Below are positions 62,726-64,000 of a stretch of DNA of 64,000 bases, piece after piece; position 1 is the first letter of the stretch, and each line of letters begins with the position of its first letter. Source of the DNA: Sipunculus nudus (lineage: Eukaryota > Annelida > Sipuncula > Golfingiida > Sipunculidae); the NCBI GenBank assembly GCA_026874595.1, contig CM049309.1:40503079-40567078 (forward strand). The letters are read 5' to 3'. Position numbers and translations under genes: made by a program. The notes beneath the pieces were generated by a model. The model searched no databases. It was not told where the DNA came from and worked only from the letters and a program-made list of their open reading frames with translations.

Positions 62726-63811
62726 GAGCCCATGTCTGGAAATAGGATCAAAGTCACTATGACATGTTGAGACATCTGCAGGTGAACATAAAAACTAAAA
62801 TACATTGAGAATTTGGACCAAAATTTGATAATTTTGTTTTTAAGCTGGAGAGAATTATTTTGTAGATAGACAATCCAAAACCAATCCCAAACAAGGTATG
62901 CATAAGAGCAATCACTGACCAAAATTTGAATGAAATCAGATAATATTTAGGAAAGTAATCCCACGTAAATGAAATCTGATGTACGGAAAGACAGACAGAC
63001 AGAGGTATGAGTGAGCTTATTTTTTTTTAACTATCAGTAGACACTAGAGAAGCAAAAGCATTTTTCCCATATGAATTTAACTGAATTCCAGCTAAAAAGT
63101 TATGGCCAGAATTAAAATGAGACGCTGATTTTCTGCAAAGGCATGTACTTTTTTATTTGGCATGATTGTAGAATAACTCGCATGCCTCCCTGAGGCACAA
63201 CACTTCTGTGAACAGAAAATGTTTTTAATTGTCCTGCTGCTTGTATCTAAATTTTGCCACTTATTTTTATCTGCCTGACCCTCTTATTTCTCCATTACAT
63301 GAATCCTAAACAACATACCGTCTGCCTGTATACACTCATAACCTCGTCCAGACAGTGTGTGAGTGACACTCCTTTTATTTTGGTAAAAAATCACAAAAAA
63401 ACGCTTTTGACATGAAAAAATGTCTTAGCCTATTTGTAATATTAGGGCGATACTTAGGATATCATTTAAATGGGTGACTATTAATCAACTGATAAAACTT
63501 AGAGCAAGATTTGTTTTTTTTTTTTTTTCAAGAACTGCAAACAGGAACCTAAACACAAACAAACAAGATGGAAAGACTGGCAAGAAAAGTTTGGCTAATT
63601 ACAATACAAGGCATTCACAACTTTAAGAAACATGAGTCCTGAAAGTGAAACCTTGACCAAAAATCAATAGGGTTCTTGTTTTTTTTTGGTGGGCCATATA
63701 TATATAGTTTGAAAACTGGAGGTATCATCCAGTAATGAATTTGTGTACGGACTCATGGACGGACGGTCAGACAGGGTGATTACTATAGGGCACCCGTAGC
63801 CTCTTAAGGCA

Positions 63812-63831
63812 CCCGCTTCTACTGAAGCGGG
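63812..63831. repeat. perfect 8-bp hairpin in an interspersed repeat
   Basis: CCCGCTTC, loop TACT, GAAGCGGG. It follows a GACGGACGG-type segment that resembles interspersed repeats of marine invertebrates. Confidence 0.7.
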
Positions 63832-64000
63832 CCCCGAAAAAATATTTTACTATTTTCAACAACATAAAAACATTCACTACCATGTGATTAGAGGTTAAAC
63901 CTCTCTTTATCAGCTGTTTATGATTGGGGTATTTGCCGAGCCTTTGAGTCACTTAAAGGCGACATCAGTTGTCATAATGATATTGTTAAACCCGTAGCAA

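Larger units (their letters stand above)
60485..64000 (-). other. large 5' intron of the transporter (presumed)
   Basis: No coding exon found; the missing first exon(s) should lie further right. It contains two TAATAG-rich repeats (60870-61020 and 62590-62725), a direct repeat near each (about 60795-60842 and 62769-62812), a T run (about 63513-63528) and a GACGGACGG-type repeat with a hairpin (63750-63835). Confidence 0.55.

Noticed and set aside
62560-62922. 120-codon minus-strand ORF with a hydrophobic run
   Set aside because: The leucine/isoleucine run is only the translation of TAATAG repeats.

Overview
The window is eukaryotic nuclear DNA from an invertebrate animal. It is AT-rich, crowded with microsatellites, minisatellites and short inverted-repeat transposons, and its genes are split by GT-AG introns with long non-coding spacers. 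A secreted lectin/CUB gene and the repeat style suggest a marine lophotrochozoan, perhaps a mollusc; that placement is inference.

Four protein genes can be supported, all on the minus strand. (1) At 1411-2870 is the 5' part of a gene for a secreted protein: a signal-peptide exon, then an exon with a SUEL-lectin-like cysteine-rich module and a CUB-like domain. (2) At 10516-11592 is a 358-residue, intronless, disordered, basic Ser/Pro/Arg-rich protein with a clathrin-box-like motif and a DPF motif. (3) At 21054-21812 is a 252-residue disordered protein with a PP1-docking-like RVRW near its C-terminus. It shares one short block with (2), so the two may be distant relatives. (4) From 51155 to beyond 60484 is an SLC35D-type nucleotide-sugar transporter (the UDP-glucuronate/UDP-GalNAc family that feeds Golgi/ER glycosylation). 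Ten exons splice in frame into 319 codons plus a stop; the first exon(s) were not found and probably lie past the right edge.

The rest is spacer. Between 3.6 and 4.65 kb lies a tandem array built around a 12-bp palindrome. From 12 to 41 kb there are microsatellites, poly-C tracts and several inverted-repeat elements: an internally deleted Tigger/pogo-like transposon at 31621-32918, an 880-bp element with long terminal inverted repeats at 39194-40075, and smaller MITEs. From about 40 kb to the right edge CpG becomes rare, as expected of a germline-methylated gene body, and this domain contains the transporter.

The most unusual structure is in the transporter. The last intron's 3' splice site and the first 33 or so bases of the last exon are tandemly amplified about seven times with a 55-bp period. 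All three sense frames stay open through most of the array, and every third copy is in frame with the transporter C-terminus. Neighbouring introns hold a partial exon duplication, tandem tRNA-derived SINE-like units, a 38-bp minisatellite and three MITEs of two families.
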